From contig CAZTZL010000044.1 of NCBI GenBank assembly GCA_964617625.1, forward strand, positions 1 to 23,707: a DNA stretch of 23,707 bases. Reading direction: 5' to 3'. Source of the DNA: CAZTZL01 sp964617625 (lineage in GTDB: Bacteria; Zhuqueibacterota; QNDG01; DSAB01). Shown here one piece after another: positions 6,485 through 14,911 of the stretch. The position numbers and the translations under genes were made by a program. Under the pieces are notes generated by a model that saw only the letters and a program-made list of their open reading frames with translations, did no database searches and was not told the origin of the DNA. Each line of letters begins with the position of its first letter. Position 1 is the first letter of the stretch.

Positions 6485-7261
6485 ATGTTTTCCTGGCTGA
6501 AATCGATCAGAAACAAGATTGTCCAAAGCGCGCGGGATGTCGGCGAAATCGCTTATCTCTGGGTGGATACGCTCCGTTTTGGATTCCGCAAGCCCTATGA
6601 AATTAAATCCCTTCTGACGCAGATGGAAGAGATCGGATTCCACTCCCTTTCCATTGTTCTGATTTCTTCCTTTTTTGTCGGAATGGTCCTAGCGGTTCAG
6701 GTGGCCTATTCGGAAGCCAATTTTGCCGGTCGGGTCATGGTGGGCATTGGAGTGGCCGTGGCCATCACGCGGGAGTTCGGACCGCTTTTAACGGCCCTGC
6801 TCGTCGGAGGCAGGGTCAGTGCGGGAATTACCTCCGTGATCGGGTCAATGGTAGTCACCGAGCAGGTCGATGCTATCCGGCTGATGGGGGCCAGTCCTGC
6901 AAAGAAACTTGTCTTTCCCCGTATCTTTGCCGCGATTCTCATGCTTCCCCTTTTAACGGCGGTGGCTGATTTTGTCGGCATCGGCGGCGGACTGGTCATC
7001 AGTCTTGTTGATATTAAAATGACCTTTACGACGTACATTTCTCAGGTTGAACGGGCCGTGAGTCTGTCCGATTTTTTCGGAGGCATATTCAAGTCCGTTT
7101 TCTTCGGCTTTTTTATCTCGCTGATCGGTTGTTACAACGGATTGAAAGTGTCGGGAGGTGCCGAGGGCGTCGGCAGAGCCACGACCAATTCCGTAGTTAC
7201 GAGTTCGGTTTGCATTATGATTTCTGATTATTTTCTGACCAAACTCCTGATTATTTTTTAA
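6485..7261 (+). CDS. mlaE: MlaE-type lipid ABC transporter permease
   Basis: The 258-residue inner-membrane protein belongs to the MlaE/YrbE permease family, which with an MlaF ATPase and an MlaD MCE protein moves phospholipids between inner and outer membranes. Seen directly: an N-terminal interface helix, a hydrophobic segment at 55-72 (FFVGMVLAVQ), the conserved EFGPLLTALLVGGR (97-110) and the family motif TEQVDAIRLMGASP (125-138) that contacts the ATPase, then three further hydrophobic stretches. GGAAG precedes the ATG. It lies 24 bases after gpmI and 9 bases before mlaF, in an operon. Confidence 0.95.
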   Translation: MFSWLKSIRNKIVQSARDVGEIAYLWVDTLRFGFRKPYEIKSLLTQMEEIGFHSLSIVLISSFFVGMVLAVQVAYSEANFAGRVMVGIGVAVAITREFGPLLTALLVGGRVSAGITSVIGSMVVTEQVDAIRLMGASPAKKLVFPRIFAAILMLPLLTAVADFVGIGGGLVISLVDIKMTFTTYISQVERAVSLSDFFGGIFKSVFFGFFISLIGCYNGLKVSGGAEGVGRATTNSVVTSSVCIMISDYFLTKLLIIF

Positions 7262-7270
7262 AGAGGAAGC

Positions 7271-7999
7271 ATGGCGCCGTTCGCATTTTTCGATGAAGTG
7301 TACAAGGATTTCGAAGGAAAGGAAGTTCTGAGGGGATTGACACTTTTCATCCGGAAAGGGGAAGTCCTGATCATTCTCGGAGGCAGCGGTACCGGGAAGA
7401 CCGTTATCCTGAAACATATTGTAGGGCTGCTCCGGCCGGATCAAGGGCGGGTTTTTGTTGAAGGAAAAGACATTACCAACTACGAAGAAAATCAACTGTT
7501 CCCGATCAGGAAAAGCGTCGGATTCCTTTTTCAGGGAGGCGCCCTGTTTGATTCGATGTCGGTTTTTGACAACGTGGCTTTTCCTCTGCAGGAACACACA
7601 CAACTGTCCCAGGGTGAAATAGAGGTCAAAGTTAAGGAGAAATTAAAACTGGTTGGGCTGGAAGGCACGGATTGGATGATGCCCTCGAATTTGAGCGGCG
7701 GCATGAGGAAACGTGTTGCCCTGGCCAGAGCCATCATTCTCGAACCCAGGGCGCTTCTGTACGACGAGCCAACCACGGGTCTGGATCCGATCACCACGCG
7801 CTGGGTAACCAAATTGATGCGGAGCATTCATGAACAGCTTGGAATCACTTCCATCATCGTCACTCACAATGTGCAAAGCGCGATGGCGGTGGCGGACCGG
7901 ATTGCGTTTCTTTATCGCGGGAAAATCAAGTTTGTCGGGACACCAAAAGAGATTGAAACATGTGAGGATCATATTGTTCAGGAATTCTTAAGGAGCTGA
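7271..7999 (+). CDS. mlaF: MlaF-type lipid ABC transporter ATP-binding protein
   Basis: This 242-residue cytosolic ATPase powers the MlaE permease. It has Walker A GGSGTGKT (about residues 38-45), Q-loop FLFQGGALFDS (a form typical of the Mla/Ttg2A branch), signature LSGGMRKR, Walker B ALLYDEPTTGLDP and the switch histidine in VTHN. GAGGAAG precedes the ATG at 7271. It is spaced 9 bases from mlaE and 12 from the MCE gene. No MlaB (STAS) or MlaC gene follows, so the partner set is reduced or encoded elsewhere. Confidence 0.95.
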   Translation: MAPFAFFDEVYKDFEGKEVLRGLTLFIRKGEVLIILGGSGTGKTVILKHIVGLLRPDQGRVFVEGKDITNYEENQLFPIRKSVGFLFQGGALFDSMSVFDNVAFPLQEHTQLSQGEIEVKVKEKLKLVGLEGTDWMMPSNLSGGMRKRVALARAIILEPRALLYDEPTTGLDPITTRWVTKLMRSIHEQLGITSIIVTHNVQSAMAVADRIAFLYRGKIKFVGTPKEIETCEDHIVQEFLRS

Positions 8000-8011
8000 G
8001 GACCATCCATT

Positions 8012-9180
8012 ATGAATAGAAAATTGAGCAAGGAAATCCGGGTCGGCGGAGTCATCGTCATCGGATTATCCATCATGATTGGCGCTGTCTTCTTTATTGG
8101 AGGCAAGAGCACTTTTTTTGGCGGAAAGGTTCGATACAGGATTCTTTTTCCATCGACCGCCGGGCTCTATGAAGGAGACCCCGTACTTCTTACGGGTGTC
8201 GAAGTTGGAAATGTGAAGAAGATCGGGTTTCCCGAGGATCTCGATCAGAAAAATATCCTGGTCGAGATTTCAGTCGCCAAAGAGGTCGCCGGCCGGATTC
8301 GTGAGGATTCAAAGGCGCGCGTCGCTTCGGCAAGTTTGGTCTACGGGAAAGTGGTTGAATTGACCATGGGAAGTATGGACAAGCCTCCGGTCAAAGATGG
8401 CGGTTTTATTCAGGCCGATCCGACAAAAGGATACGATGCGATTGTCGGCAACACTTCGCTCGTTCTGGAGGACATCCGGAAAGTGCTGTTGAAGATTGAT
8501 CAAGGTAACGGCGCCATGGGAATCCTGTTAAACGAACCATTGGAAATACGCGAGACACTGCATCATCTTTCTCTTTCCACCCAGAAATTGTCCGGTATGT
8601 TGGGTGAGATCGAGAATGGAAAAGGAACACTTGGTGCATTGATTTCGGATTCGGTGAATTTTCAACAGGCCATCATGGATCTGAAGACGGCCAGCGCGGA
8701 TCTGAAAGAGGTTGCAGGACAGCTGAACAGCAAGGATGGAATGCTGGGGAAATTGATTAACGATAAAGAATATGGTGAAGCGCTGACAAAAGATCTTCAA
8801 TCAGCGATTCATTCACTGGCCAATATTGCCGCCAAAATAGACACCGGGAAGGGAACGGTGGGCTGTTTGATCAATGACGATGATCTTTTTATTGGTCTGC
8901 AGGATGTCGTTCTCGGCATTGAAAGAAGCAAGATCAGCAAATGGTTTATTCAGAACCGGAGAAAGTCGGGCGAAAATGNNNNNNNNNNNNNNNNNNNNNN
9001 NNNNNNNNNNNNNNNNNNNNNNNNNNNNNNNNNNNNNNNNNNNNNNNNNNNNNNNNNNNNNNNNNNNNNNNNNNNNNNAGAAGCAAGATCAGCAAATGGT
9101 TTATTCAGAACCGGAGAAAGTCGGGCGAAAATGCCCGTATTAAAGAACAGAAAAGGATGGAAAAAAATATTGAGGATTGA
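8012..9180 (+). CDS. mlaD: MlaD-like MCE-domain protein (split by artefactual gap)
   Basis: This is the membrane-anchored substrate-binding component of the Mla-type transporter. It has one N-terminal membrane helix (about 11-31), then an MCE domain (about 38-115, including YEGDPVLLTGVEVGNV). The C-terminal half has four copies of a G-x-G-x-x-G-x-L-[IL]-[NS]-[DE] type motif at residues 165-176, 203-214, 240-251 and 279-290. A 100-N gap interrupts it, but the 55 bases before (8924-8978) and after (9079-9133) are identical. Removing 155 bases gives one uninterrupted frame ending KRMEKNIED at 9180, total 337 residues. The raw frame through the N's (to 9214) is wrong, since 155 is not divisible by three. 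E. coli MlaD is only about 183 residues. Confidence 0.9.
8924..8978 (+). repeat. 55-bp gap-flanking duplicate, left copy (assembly artefact)
   Basis: Identical over 55 bases to 9079-9133 on the other side of the N run. It is best explained as the same genomic segment at the ends of two contigs that were scaffolded without merging. Confidence 0.9.
8979..9078. other. Artefactual gap (100 N) inside the mlaD-like gene
   Basis: The flanks are exact 55-bp duplicates, and merging them restores a continuous reading frame. No real sequence need be missing. Confidence 0.85.
9079..9133 (+). repeat. 55-bp gap-flanking duplicate, right copy (assembly artefact)
   Basis: Exact copy of 8924-8978. It continues in frame into the true C-terminal codons of the MCE gene. 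Confidence 0.9.
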
Positions 9181-9232
9181 CGGATTGTTTTATAATTCAT
9201 TTTATTTTATTTGATTAAAGGGGAGTGATATC

Positions 9233-9877
9233 ATGCGCTGGATACCTCAGATAGTTATACTAATCTTTTCGATCGTCTTTCATGAATATGCGCATGGCCG
9301 GGCCGCGTTTTGGCGGGGCGATGCGACAGCGAAAGAACAGGGAAGGCTGACGCTGAATCCAATTCCCCATATCGATCCGTTCGGGAGCATTCTCCTCCCG
9401 CTGTTTCTTATCCTGACGCATGCTCCGGTTTTGTTTGCATGGGCCAAGCCCGTTCCGATCAATCCGTGGCGGTTTAAACACATGAAAAAAGATCTTGCCA
9501 TTGTGGGTGCGTCGGGGCCTGCAAGCAATTTACTGCTAGCCATTGTTGCAGCCGTTATTTTCCGATTGTCCTTTGGTATTTCCGGAGAATCCAATGCCGT
9601 TCATCAATTTTTAGTGCTTGTTGTACTTATCAATCTGGTGCTGGCATGTTTTAATCTCATCCCCATTCCGCCCCTTGACGGATCGCGTATCGTTACCGGA
9701 CTGCTGCCGAACGAATGGGCGCAGAATTATCTGAAAATTGAAAGATACGGCATGCTCATTATTTTCGGCCTCCTGTTTCTTGGCTTTTTTCGATGGCTGA
9801 TCTGGCCGATCGTTGTTTCCTTGTTGTTCTTTCTGGTTGGTCGGGAAGGAGTCTATTTGTTGAGTTTTTTACAGTAA
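9233..9877 (+). CDS. Site-2-protease-family (M50) intramembrane metallopeptidase
   Basis: This 214-residue integral membrane protein belongs to the compact M50 group related to S2P. The zinc motif HEYAH is at residues 17-21 in the first membrane helix, and the third-ligand motif N-x-x-P-x-P-P-x-D-G is at 141-150 (FNLIPIPPLDG). Further hydrophobic helices lie at about 52-70, 88-112, 125-145 and 168-205. There is no PDZ domain, unlike RseP. Members cut transmembrane substrates inside the bilayer; this one's substrate is unknown. A strong GGGGAG site precedes the ATG. A TATAAT at 9191-9196 could give it its own promoter, although it follows the Mla operon by only 52 bases. Confidence 0.92.
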   Translation: MRWIPQIVILIFSIVFHEYAHGRAAFWRGDATAKEQGRLTLNPIPHIDPFGSILLPLFLILTHAPVLFAWAKPVPINPWRFKHMKKDLAIVGASGPASNLLLAIVAAVIFRLSFGISGESNAVHQFLVLVVLINLVLACFNLIPIPPLDGSRIVTGLLPNEWAQNYLKIERYGMLIIFGLLFLGFFRWLIWPIVVSLLFFLVGREGVYLLSFLQ

Positions 9878-9929
9878 CGGATTTTTATTATTGAGGTTGT
9901 CACTGGTCAATGCGGTTTATTGAAAATTA

Positions 9930-9959
9930 TTGACCTGAATGATAAAATACTTGTATTAG
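9930..9959 (+). promoter_or_regulatory. Candidate sigma-70 promoter of the REC-PAS-kinase gene
   Basis: TTGACC (9930-9935) and TATTAG (9954-9959) are spaced by 18 bases, 76 bases upstream of the start codon. The -35 match is good and the -10 is fair. Confidence 0.35.
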
Positions 9960-10035
9960 CCACATTTTTTCAATATTTTTAGAATAATGGGAGTTTTTAG
10001 TCGTATTTCATTAAATAACAAAATGGAACTGATTT

Positions 10036-12000
10036 ATGGATAACCAACTTCGCATCCTGATACTGGAAGATATGAAGTCCGATGCTCTTTTAATGGAAAA
10101 TGAGCTGAAGGATGCCAAGTTCAAATTTATCTCAAAAAGAGTGGTCAGCCGGGAAGATTTCATGGCAGCCATCGAAGAATTAAAACCGGATCTTGTCCTT
10201 GCCGATTACTCTCTACCAAAATTTGACGGGATGAGTGCTCTAAAACTGGTCAAGAAAAATTTACCAAATACTCCGCTCATTGTCGTTACTGGAGCGATTA
10301 ATGAAGAAACCGCTGTTGAATGCATGAAAGCGGGTGCGGTCGATTATGTCCTGAAAGACCGTCTGGGGCGTCTGGGCCCGGCAGTGAGAAGTGCTGTTGA
10401 AAAATCACAGGCGATGAAAGAGAAGAAATGTGCCGAAGAAGCACTCCTGGCTTCAGAAACAAGATACAGACGCTTGTTTGAATCGGCCAAAGAAGGAATC
10501 CTGCTTCTTGATGCAGCAACAGGAGAAATCCGAGATGTCAATCCATTTATGCTGGAATTATTAGGAGTCAAACGCAGCCGGGTTTTGAACAAGACACTTT
10601 TCGATATCGGAGTGCTTGATGATCCGTCTTTACTAGATGATTTATTCGATGAGTCCAAGGAAGATGCATATATTCATCATGAAAATTTACTGATCAAAAG
10701 GAAAGACGGCAAGGAAGTCGATATTGAACTGACATGCAACAGTTACAATATGGATAACCGGAGATTAATTCAGTGCAATGTCCACGATGTGACGGAAAGA
10801 AAAAACGCGGAAATAGAGAAAGAAAAGATGCGAGCCCAGCTGTTTCAGGCCCAGAAAATGGAGGCGATCGGGACATTGGCCGGAGGCGTCGCTCATGATT
10901 TCAATAATTTGATGACAGCCATTCAGGTGAGTTCTGATGTGGCTATGATGCAGGTCGAGGAAAATCATATTCTGCATAAGGATTTGAAAGAAATCAGACT
11001 TGCGGCCATGAGAGCCTCCGGATTAATTCGACAGCTGTTGCTCTTCAGCCGAAAGCATCCCATGGAGTTTACTTCGTTCAGTTTGAATGATTCGATTGAA
11101 AATCTTCTGAAAATGTTTCAGCGCCTGATCGGTGAAAATATTAAAATTCGAGCGAAACTTGACTCTGAACTCTGGTCAGTTAAAGCTGATGCCGGAAATA
11201 TTGAACAGGTTATCATGAATTTGGCCCTCAATGCCCGGGATGCAATGCCCAAAGGTGGCGAGTTGATAATTAAAACAGAAAATCGGACATTATCCCGGGA
11301 TGCGAGTAAAAATATGCCGGAAGCTCGTCCCGGAGATTTTGTTTGTCTTTCCATTCGTGATACCGGAATTGGAATTGATAAAAAAATATTTGAACGCATT
11401 TTTGAACCATTCTTTACAACAAAAGGTCCGGGGAAAGGAACTGGATTGGGTCTGTCTGTTGTCTATGGTATTATCAAGGAACATGAGGGCTGGCTCTCCG
11501 TAAACAGTGTACTGGGCGAGGGATCCGAGTTCAAGGTTTTCCTGCCTGCTTCGGCCGGAGAACCTGAAAAAGAAGTTGATGGGAAGATTTCTCTCCAGGG
11601 TTTAACAGGAAACAATGAGAGAATTCTTCTTGTGGAAGATGAAGAAAAGGTACGTGAGTCCGCTTTGAAAGCGTTGGACAAATGCGGATATTCAGTGATC
11701 CCTGCCAGGAATGCAAAGGAAGCGCTTGAAATTTTTAAAAAGAAAAAAGGGGATTTCAAACTCGTTTTCAGTGATGTGGTATTGTCTGATAAAAGCGGTA
11801 TTGACCTGGTTGAAGAAATACTCAATATTCATTCCAATGTTCAAATCCTATTAACGAGCGGTTATACGGACCATAAATCCCAATGGCCCTTGATACGGGA
11901 CAAGGGATTTCATTTTCTGCAGAAACCGTACACTTTGACCGATTTATTGCGTTCGGTACGAACGGCGATTGATGTGAAAAAGAAAAATAACAGTTATTGA
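10036..12000 (+). CDS. Hybrid protein REC-PAS-histidine kinase-REC
   Basis: The 654-residue soluble signalling protein has no membrane segment. Domains in order: receiver (1-125; acidic pocket ED at 11-12, phospho-acceptor Asp57 in LVLADYSLP, Thr85, Lys107); PAS (about 143-258); dimerisation/phosphotransfer helix with His287 in LAGGVAHDFNN; ATPase with N-box NLALNARDAM (Asn399), DTGIGI (442-447) and GKGTGLGL (466-473); C-terminal receiver (about 528-645; Asp580 in LVFSDVVLS). It should be controlled by a partner kinase through the first receiver and pass phosphate to the second. The kinase core and C-terminal receiver are closely similar to the membrane kinase at 14908-16899, including an SGYTD-x-KSQWPLI motif. 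No DNA-binding output domain is present. The ATG start has a weak GGAACT site. Confidence 0.93.
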   Translation: MDNQLRILILEDMKSDALLMENELKDAKFKFISKRVVSREDFMAAIEELKPDLVLADYSLPKFDGMSALKLVKKNLPNTPLIVVTGAINEETAVECMKAGAVDYVLKDRLGRLGPAVRSAVEKSQAMKEKKCAEEALLASETRYRRLFESAKEGILLLDAATGEIRDVNPFMLELLGVKRSRVLNKTLFDIGVLDDPSLLDDLFDESKEDAYIHHENLLIKRKDGKEVDIELTCNSYNMDNRRLIQCNVHDVTERKNAEIEKEKMRAQLFQAQKMEAIGTLAGGVAHDFNNLMTAIQVSSDVAMMQVEENHILHKDLKEIRLAAMRASGLIRQLLLFSRKHPMEFTSFSLNDSIENLLKMFQRLIGENIKIRAKLDSELWSVKADAGNIEQVIMNLALNARDAMPKGGELIIKTENRTLSRDASKNMPEARPGDFVCLSIRDTGIGIDKKIFERIFEPFFTTKGPGKGTGLGLSVVYGIIKEHEGWLSVNSVLGEGSEFKVFLPASAGEPEKEVDGKISLQGLTGNNERILLVEDEEKVRESALKALDKCGYSVIPARNAKEALEIFKKKKGDFKLVFSDVVLSDKSGIDLVEEILNIHSNVQILLTSGYTDHKSQWPLIRDKGFHFLQKPYTLTDLLRSVRTAIDVKKKNNSY

Positions 12001-12400
12001 TGGATTGGCCTTCATCCCGGGAAACCAGGATTTACCCCCAAACCGGTTGTTCCTGAGAGATAGAAATCCGCTGCTTGAAAATATCATCCTGCGACTGTAT
12101 TTCATTTTGAAAGAATTCAAGAAAAAATATTTGCCCGTTTAAAAAAAACTCCTTTTGTAAGCATTTGATTTAACAATTATTTAATATATCATAAACAATA
12201 GGGTTGTTGGCATATTATTTGCGCTGTTCGTATGTGTATTTCAAAATATTTTTATTATGTGTTTAAAAGCGATGTTTGTCATTTCACTTTAATATGGTTA
12301 TAAGAAGTATGACAACATTCTGTTATTCGTGGACATCATACATGCAACTTTTTTATTCCTGCAAAAGCTATGAAGATAGAATTCTATATGGAGAAAATAG
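12001..12400. other. 400-bp regulatory spacer upstream of the TonB-dependent receptor
   Basis: No gene is supported on either strand. Contents: a sigma-54 type promoter (12207-12223); an inverted repeat TTGTCAT (12276-12282) / ATGACAA (12309-12315); and a perfect palindrome ATAGAATTCTAT (12376-12387) directly before the ribosome binding site GGAG (12390-12393). The leader would be about 165 bases, long enough for post-transcriptional control. Confidence 0.5.
12207..12223 (+). promoter_or_regulatory. Sigma-54 (RpoN) type -24/-12 promoter
   Basis: TTGGCAT-N5-TTTGC: the -24 GG (12209-12210) and -12 GC (12221-12222) are exactly ten bases apart, and the flanking bases match the TGGCAY...TTGC consensus closely. 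It is the only such site I found in the window and lies upstream of the receptor-YfiR-kinase genes. Transcription would require an enhancer-binding activator, which is not encoded in the window. Confidence 0.65.
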
Positions 12401-14299
12401 ATGGGAAAATTAAAATGGATGGTTTTTTCCACCTTATTTTTTATATCTATTTCAGTTGGATTTGCACAGGTCGAATCTGTCGATTTGACAGAATTAAGCC
12501 TTGAGGAACTGATGAATATTGAAGTCAGTCTGGCTTCCAAAAAGATCGAAAAAGTGTCCAATGTAGCTGCGGCTATTTCTGTGATCACCTCTGATGATAT
12601 TAAATATTCTGGTGTGACATCGATTGCCGAAGCATTGCGTATGGTTCCGGGATTCGAGGTCGGTAAATTGGATGCGAGCAAATGGGCTATCAGTTCTCGA
12701 GGATTTAATAGTCTTTTTGCCAACAAACTGCTGGTTTTAATAGATGGCAGGAGTGTGTACACACCCATGTTTTCAGGTGTTTTTTGGGAGGCACAGGATA
12801 TATTTTTGGAGGATTTGGATCAAATTGAAGTTATTCGCGGTCCAGGAGCTACACTATGGGGAGCGAATGCCGTGAACGGTATTATCAATGTGATTACAAA
12901 AAACGCTCGCGAAACACAGGGCGGTTTATTGGTAACAGGTATCGGTACTGATGAAAAACAATTTACCCGTTTTAGGTATGGCCAGCAAATCGGGAAAAAT
13001 ATTTACTATCGGGTATATGGCAAATATTTCAAACGGGACAGTTATGCTGATGCAACGGGGAAAGAAGCTTTTGATGGCTGGAATGCATTACGAGGCGGTT
13101 TTCGTATGGATTGGGACATGTCGGAATCCAGTGTTTTCAAATTACAGGGAGATATTTACAACGGCAGAGCCGGTACAAAACTCACTGTTCCCAATTTTGA
13201 TCCTTATAAGAGTGGATTTTCCGGCGGTAATATATTGGGAAGCTGGAAACATACTTTTTCAGAACGATCCGATTTCACCCTGCAGTTTTATTATGATCAG
13301 GTGAGACGGGTTGAAAAAGATTTCATCGCTGGCAGATACCATACATTTGATATCGATTTTCAGCACCGGGTTCAAATCCATCAAAGGCACAGTCTTGTCT
13401 GGGGTTTTGAATATCTTCTGACTGCGGATAATATAGAGAATTCTGCAATAGCGAGTTTTGATCCGTCCAGCCGCCAGTTTGGTGTGATCAGCGCGTTTGT
13501 ACAGGAAGAGTGGGATGTATGTGATCAAATTTTAAGACTTATTGCAGGTTCGAAATTTGAGCATAATGATTTTACAGGTTTTGAAGTACAACCCAACATG
13601 CGAATGATTTGGAAACCGAGCAACCGGTACGCATTATGGGGAGCCGTGTCACGTGCAATCCGCTCTCCCTCCCGCGCAGATCACGATATTTGGACAATTT
13701 TTATCGAAGGAGACAGGGCATATAAATCCGAAGAGGTCACGGCTTTCGAACTGGGTTCTCATTATTATCCAACGGCAAATTTGTATTGTGATATTGCTGT
13801 TTTTTATAATATTTATGATAAACTTCAATCGTTTGAACCATTTAAAGCGGCAAATAAAAGAAATGCAAAAACGTACGGGATCGAATGTTCTTTTGACTGG
13901 AAACCGTATAACAGGATGCGATTACGTGCAGCATATACATATTTGAAAATTAATGCCAGTCTGGACGAAGGCAGCCAGTATCGTAATTATGCTGACATTG
14001 AAGGAGAAAGTCCCGAACATCAATTCTCACTGATAACTTTTATAAATATGCCATATAAAATGGATTTGAATGTGTGGACAAGGTATGTGGATCGTTTGTC
14101 AACAGACAGAATGTACATTGAAGCCTATTTCAATCTCGATGTTTGTTTAACAGTTCATCTTTTGCACAAAGTAGAGCTTTCAATTGTCGGACAAAATTTA
14201 CTGGACGACCATCATCCGGAGTTTTCGACACTGTCCATTCCTTTTGTTTCGACTGAGGTTCAGAGGGGGTTTTACGGTTCTGTTCAATGGGAGTTTTAA
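12401..14299 (+). CDS. TonB-dependent outer-membrane receptor
   Basis: The 632-residue exported protein has a signal peptide (about 1-22, cleavage FA|Q), a short acidic segment with LTELSLEELMNIEV that may act as the TonB-contact region, a plug domain (about 45-165: IAEALRMVPGFEV, SRGF, LVLIDGRSVYTP, IEVIRGPGATLWGANAVNGIINVIT) and a 22-strand-type barrel ending in Phe (GSVQWEF). This is the cobalamin/siderophore/colicin-I receptor class; the ligand is unknown. GGAG lies seven bases before ATG. It is followed by a YfiR-family gene and a hybrid kinase, so it may act as a signal-gating receptor and not only as an importer (inference). A sigma-54 promoter lies upstream. Confidence 0.95.
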   Translation: MGKLKWMVFSTLFFISISVGFAQVESVDLTELSLEELMNIEVSLASKKIEKVSNVAAAISVITSDDIKYSGVTSIAEALRMVPGFEVGKLDASKWAISSRGFNSLFANKLLVLIDGRSVYTPMFSGVFWEAQDIFLEDLDQIEVIRGPGATLWGANAVNGIINVITKNARETQGGLLVTGIGTDEKQFTRFRYGQQIGKNIYYRVYGKYFKRDSYADATGKEAFDGWNALRGGFRMDWDMSESSVFKLQGDIYNGRAGTKLTVPNFDPYKSGFSGGNILGSWKHTFSERSDFTLQFYYDQVRRVEKDFIAGRYHTFDIDFQHRVQIHQRHSLVWGFEYLLTADNIENSAIASFDPSSRQFGVISAFVQEEWDVCDQILRLIAGSKFEHNDFTGFEVQPNMRMIWKPSNRYALWGAVSRAIRSPSRADHDIWTIFIEGDRAYKSEEVTAFELGSHYYPTANLYCDIAVFYNIYDKLQSFEPFKAANKRNAKTYGIECSFDWKPYNRMRLRAAYTYLKINASLDEGSQYRNYADIEGESPEHQFSLITFINMPYKMDLNVWTRYVDRLSTDRMYIEAYFNLDVCLTVHLLHKVELSIVGQNLLDDHHPEFSTLSIPFVSTEVQRGFYGSVQWEF

Positions 14300-14359
14300 T
14301 CTAAAACCGGATTGTATGGTGAAATTTTTGAAACTCAATCAATATATGAAAATGGTCTG

Positions 14360-14911
14360 ATGGTACGAAAAGTATACTTATTTATTTTTGTTGTTGTTCT
14401 GTCTGGGCATTCCCTTTTTGCTCAGGATGCGCATGCATTCAAGCCCACCGAATATCAGATCAAGGCTGCATTTCTTTATCAATTTGCAAAATTTGTTCAG
14501 TGGCCCAATACAGCCTTTGCGGACAGTTCGCAGCAGATCATCATTGGAGTTTTAGGTAAGGATCCTTTTGGGAATGACTTGGATAATACGATTCAGGGAA
14601 AATGTATACATGAAAGAGAAATCAGGATCAAGCGGATGGATCGGCTCGATAATGTACAAGATTGCCAAATACTTTTTATCAGTAGTTCAGAAACGAAAAA
14701 TCTGTCAAATATTTTTGCCAGATTGCGTCATTCAAATGTATTAACAGTTGGTGATACGGAAGGATTCAGCAAGGAAGGCGGGATCATCAACTTTATCAGA
14801 AAAGATAATAAAATTCATTTTGAAATCAATATCGAGGCAGCACAGGAAGCCGGGTTGAGATTGAGTTCAAAACTGTTGAATTTGGCAAAGATTGTAGAAA
14901 GTAATTCATGA
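14360..14911 (+). CDS. YfiR-family periplasmic protein (DUF4154)
   Basis: The 183-residue exported protein has a signal peptide (1-21; hydrophobic FIFVVVLSGHSLFA, then Q) followed by the YfiR/DUF4154 hallmark EYQIKAAFLYQFAKFVQWP (about 30-48) and the late segment GGIINFIRKDNKIHFEIN. In Pseudomonas YfiR is a periplasmic repressor of the diguanylate cyclase YfiN. Here the downstream neighbour is a kinase with a YfiN-like sensor, so YfiR probably gates that kinase (inference). The frame is open from a TTG at 14312, but ATG at 14360 puts the signal peptide at the N-terminus and is preferred; its ribosome binding site is poor. Its stop overlaps the kinase start as ATGA. No diguanylate cyclase is seen. 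Confidence 0.88.
   Translation: MVRKVYLFIFVVVLSGHSLFAQDAHAFKPTEYQIKAAFLYQFAKFVQWPNTAFADSSQQIIIGVLGKDPFGNDLDNTIQGKCIHEREIRIKRMDRLDNVQDCQILFISSSETKNLSNIFARLRHSNVLTVGDTEGFSKEGGIINFIRKDNKIHFEINIEAAQEAGLRLSSKLLNLAKIVESNS

Noticed and set aside
6953..7603. Minus-strand open frame of 216 codons across mlaE/mlaF
   Set aside because: It is antisense to two well-recognised genes, matches no family and its composition mirrors the coding strand. The same applies to minus frames at 5327-5884 and 6128-6643.
8924..9133. True direct repeats around the N runs (also 19256-19465)
   Set aside because: Two unrelated loci with exactly 55-bp duplicates on both sides of 100 N, each restoring a gene when collapsed, fit assembly overlap far better than biological duplication.
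8012..9214. 400-residue version of the MCE protein
   Set aside because: The tail after the gap is out of frame. The duplicated flanks show the true tail ends at 9180.
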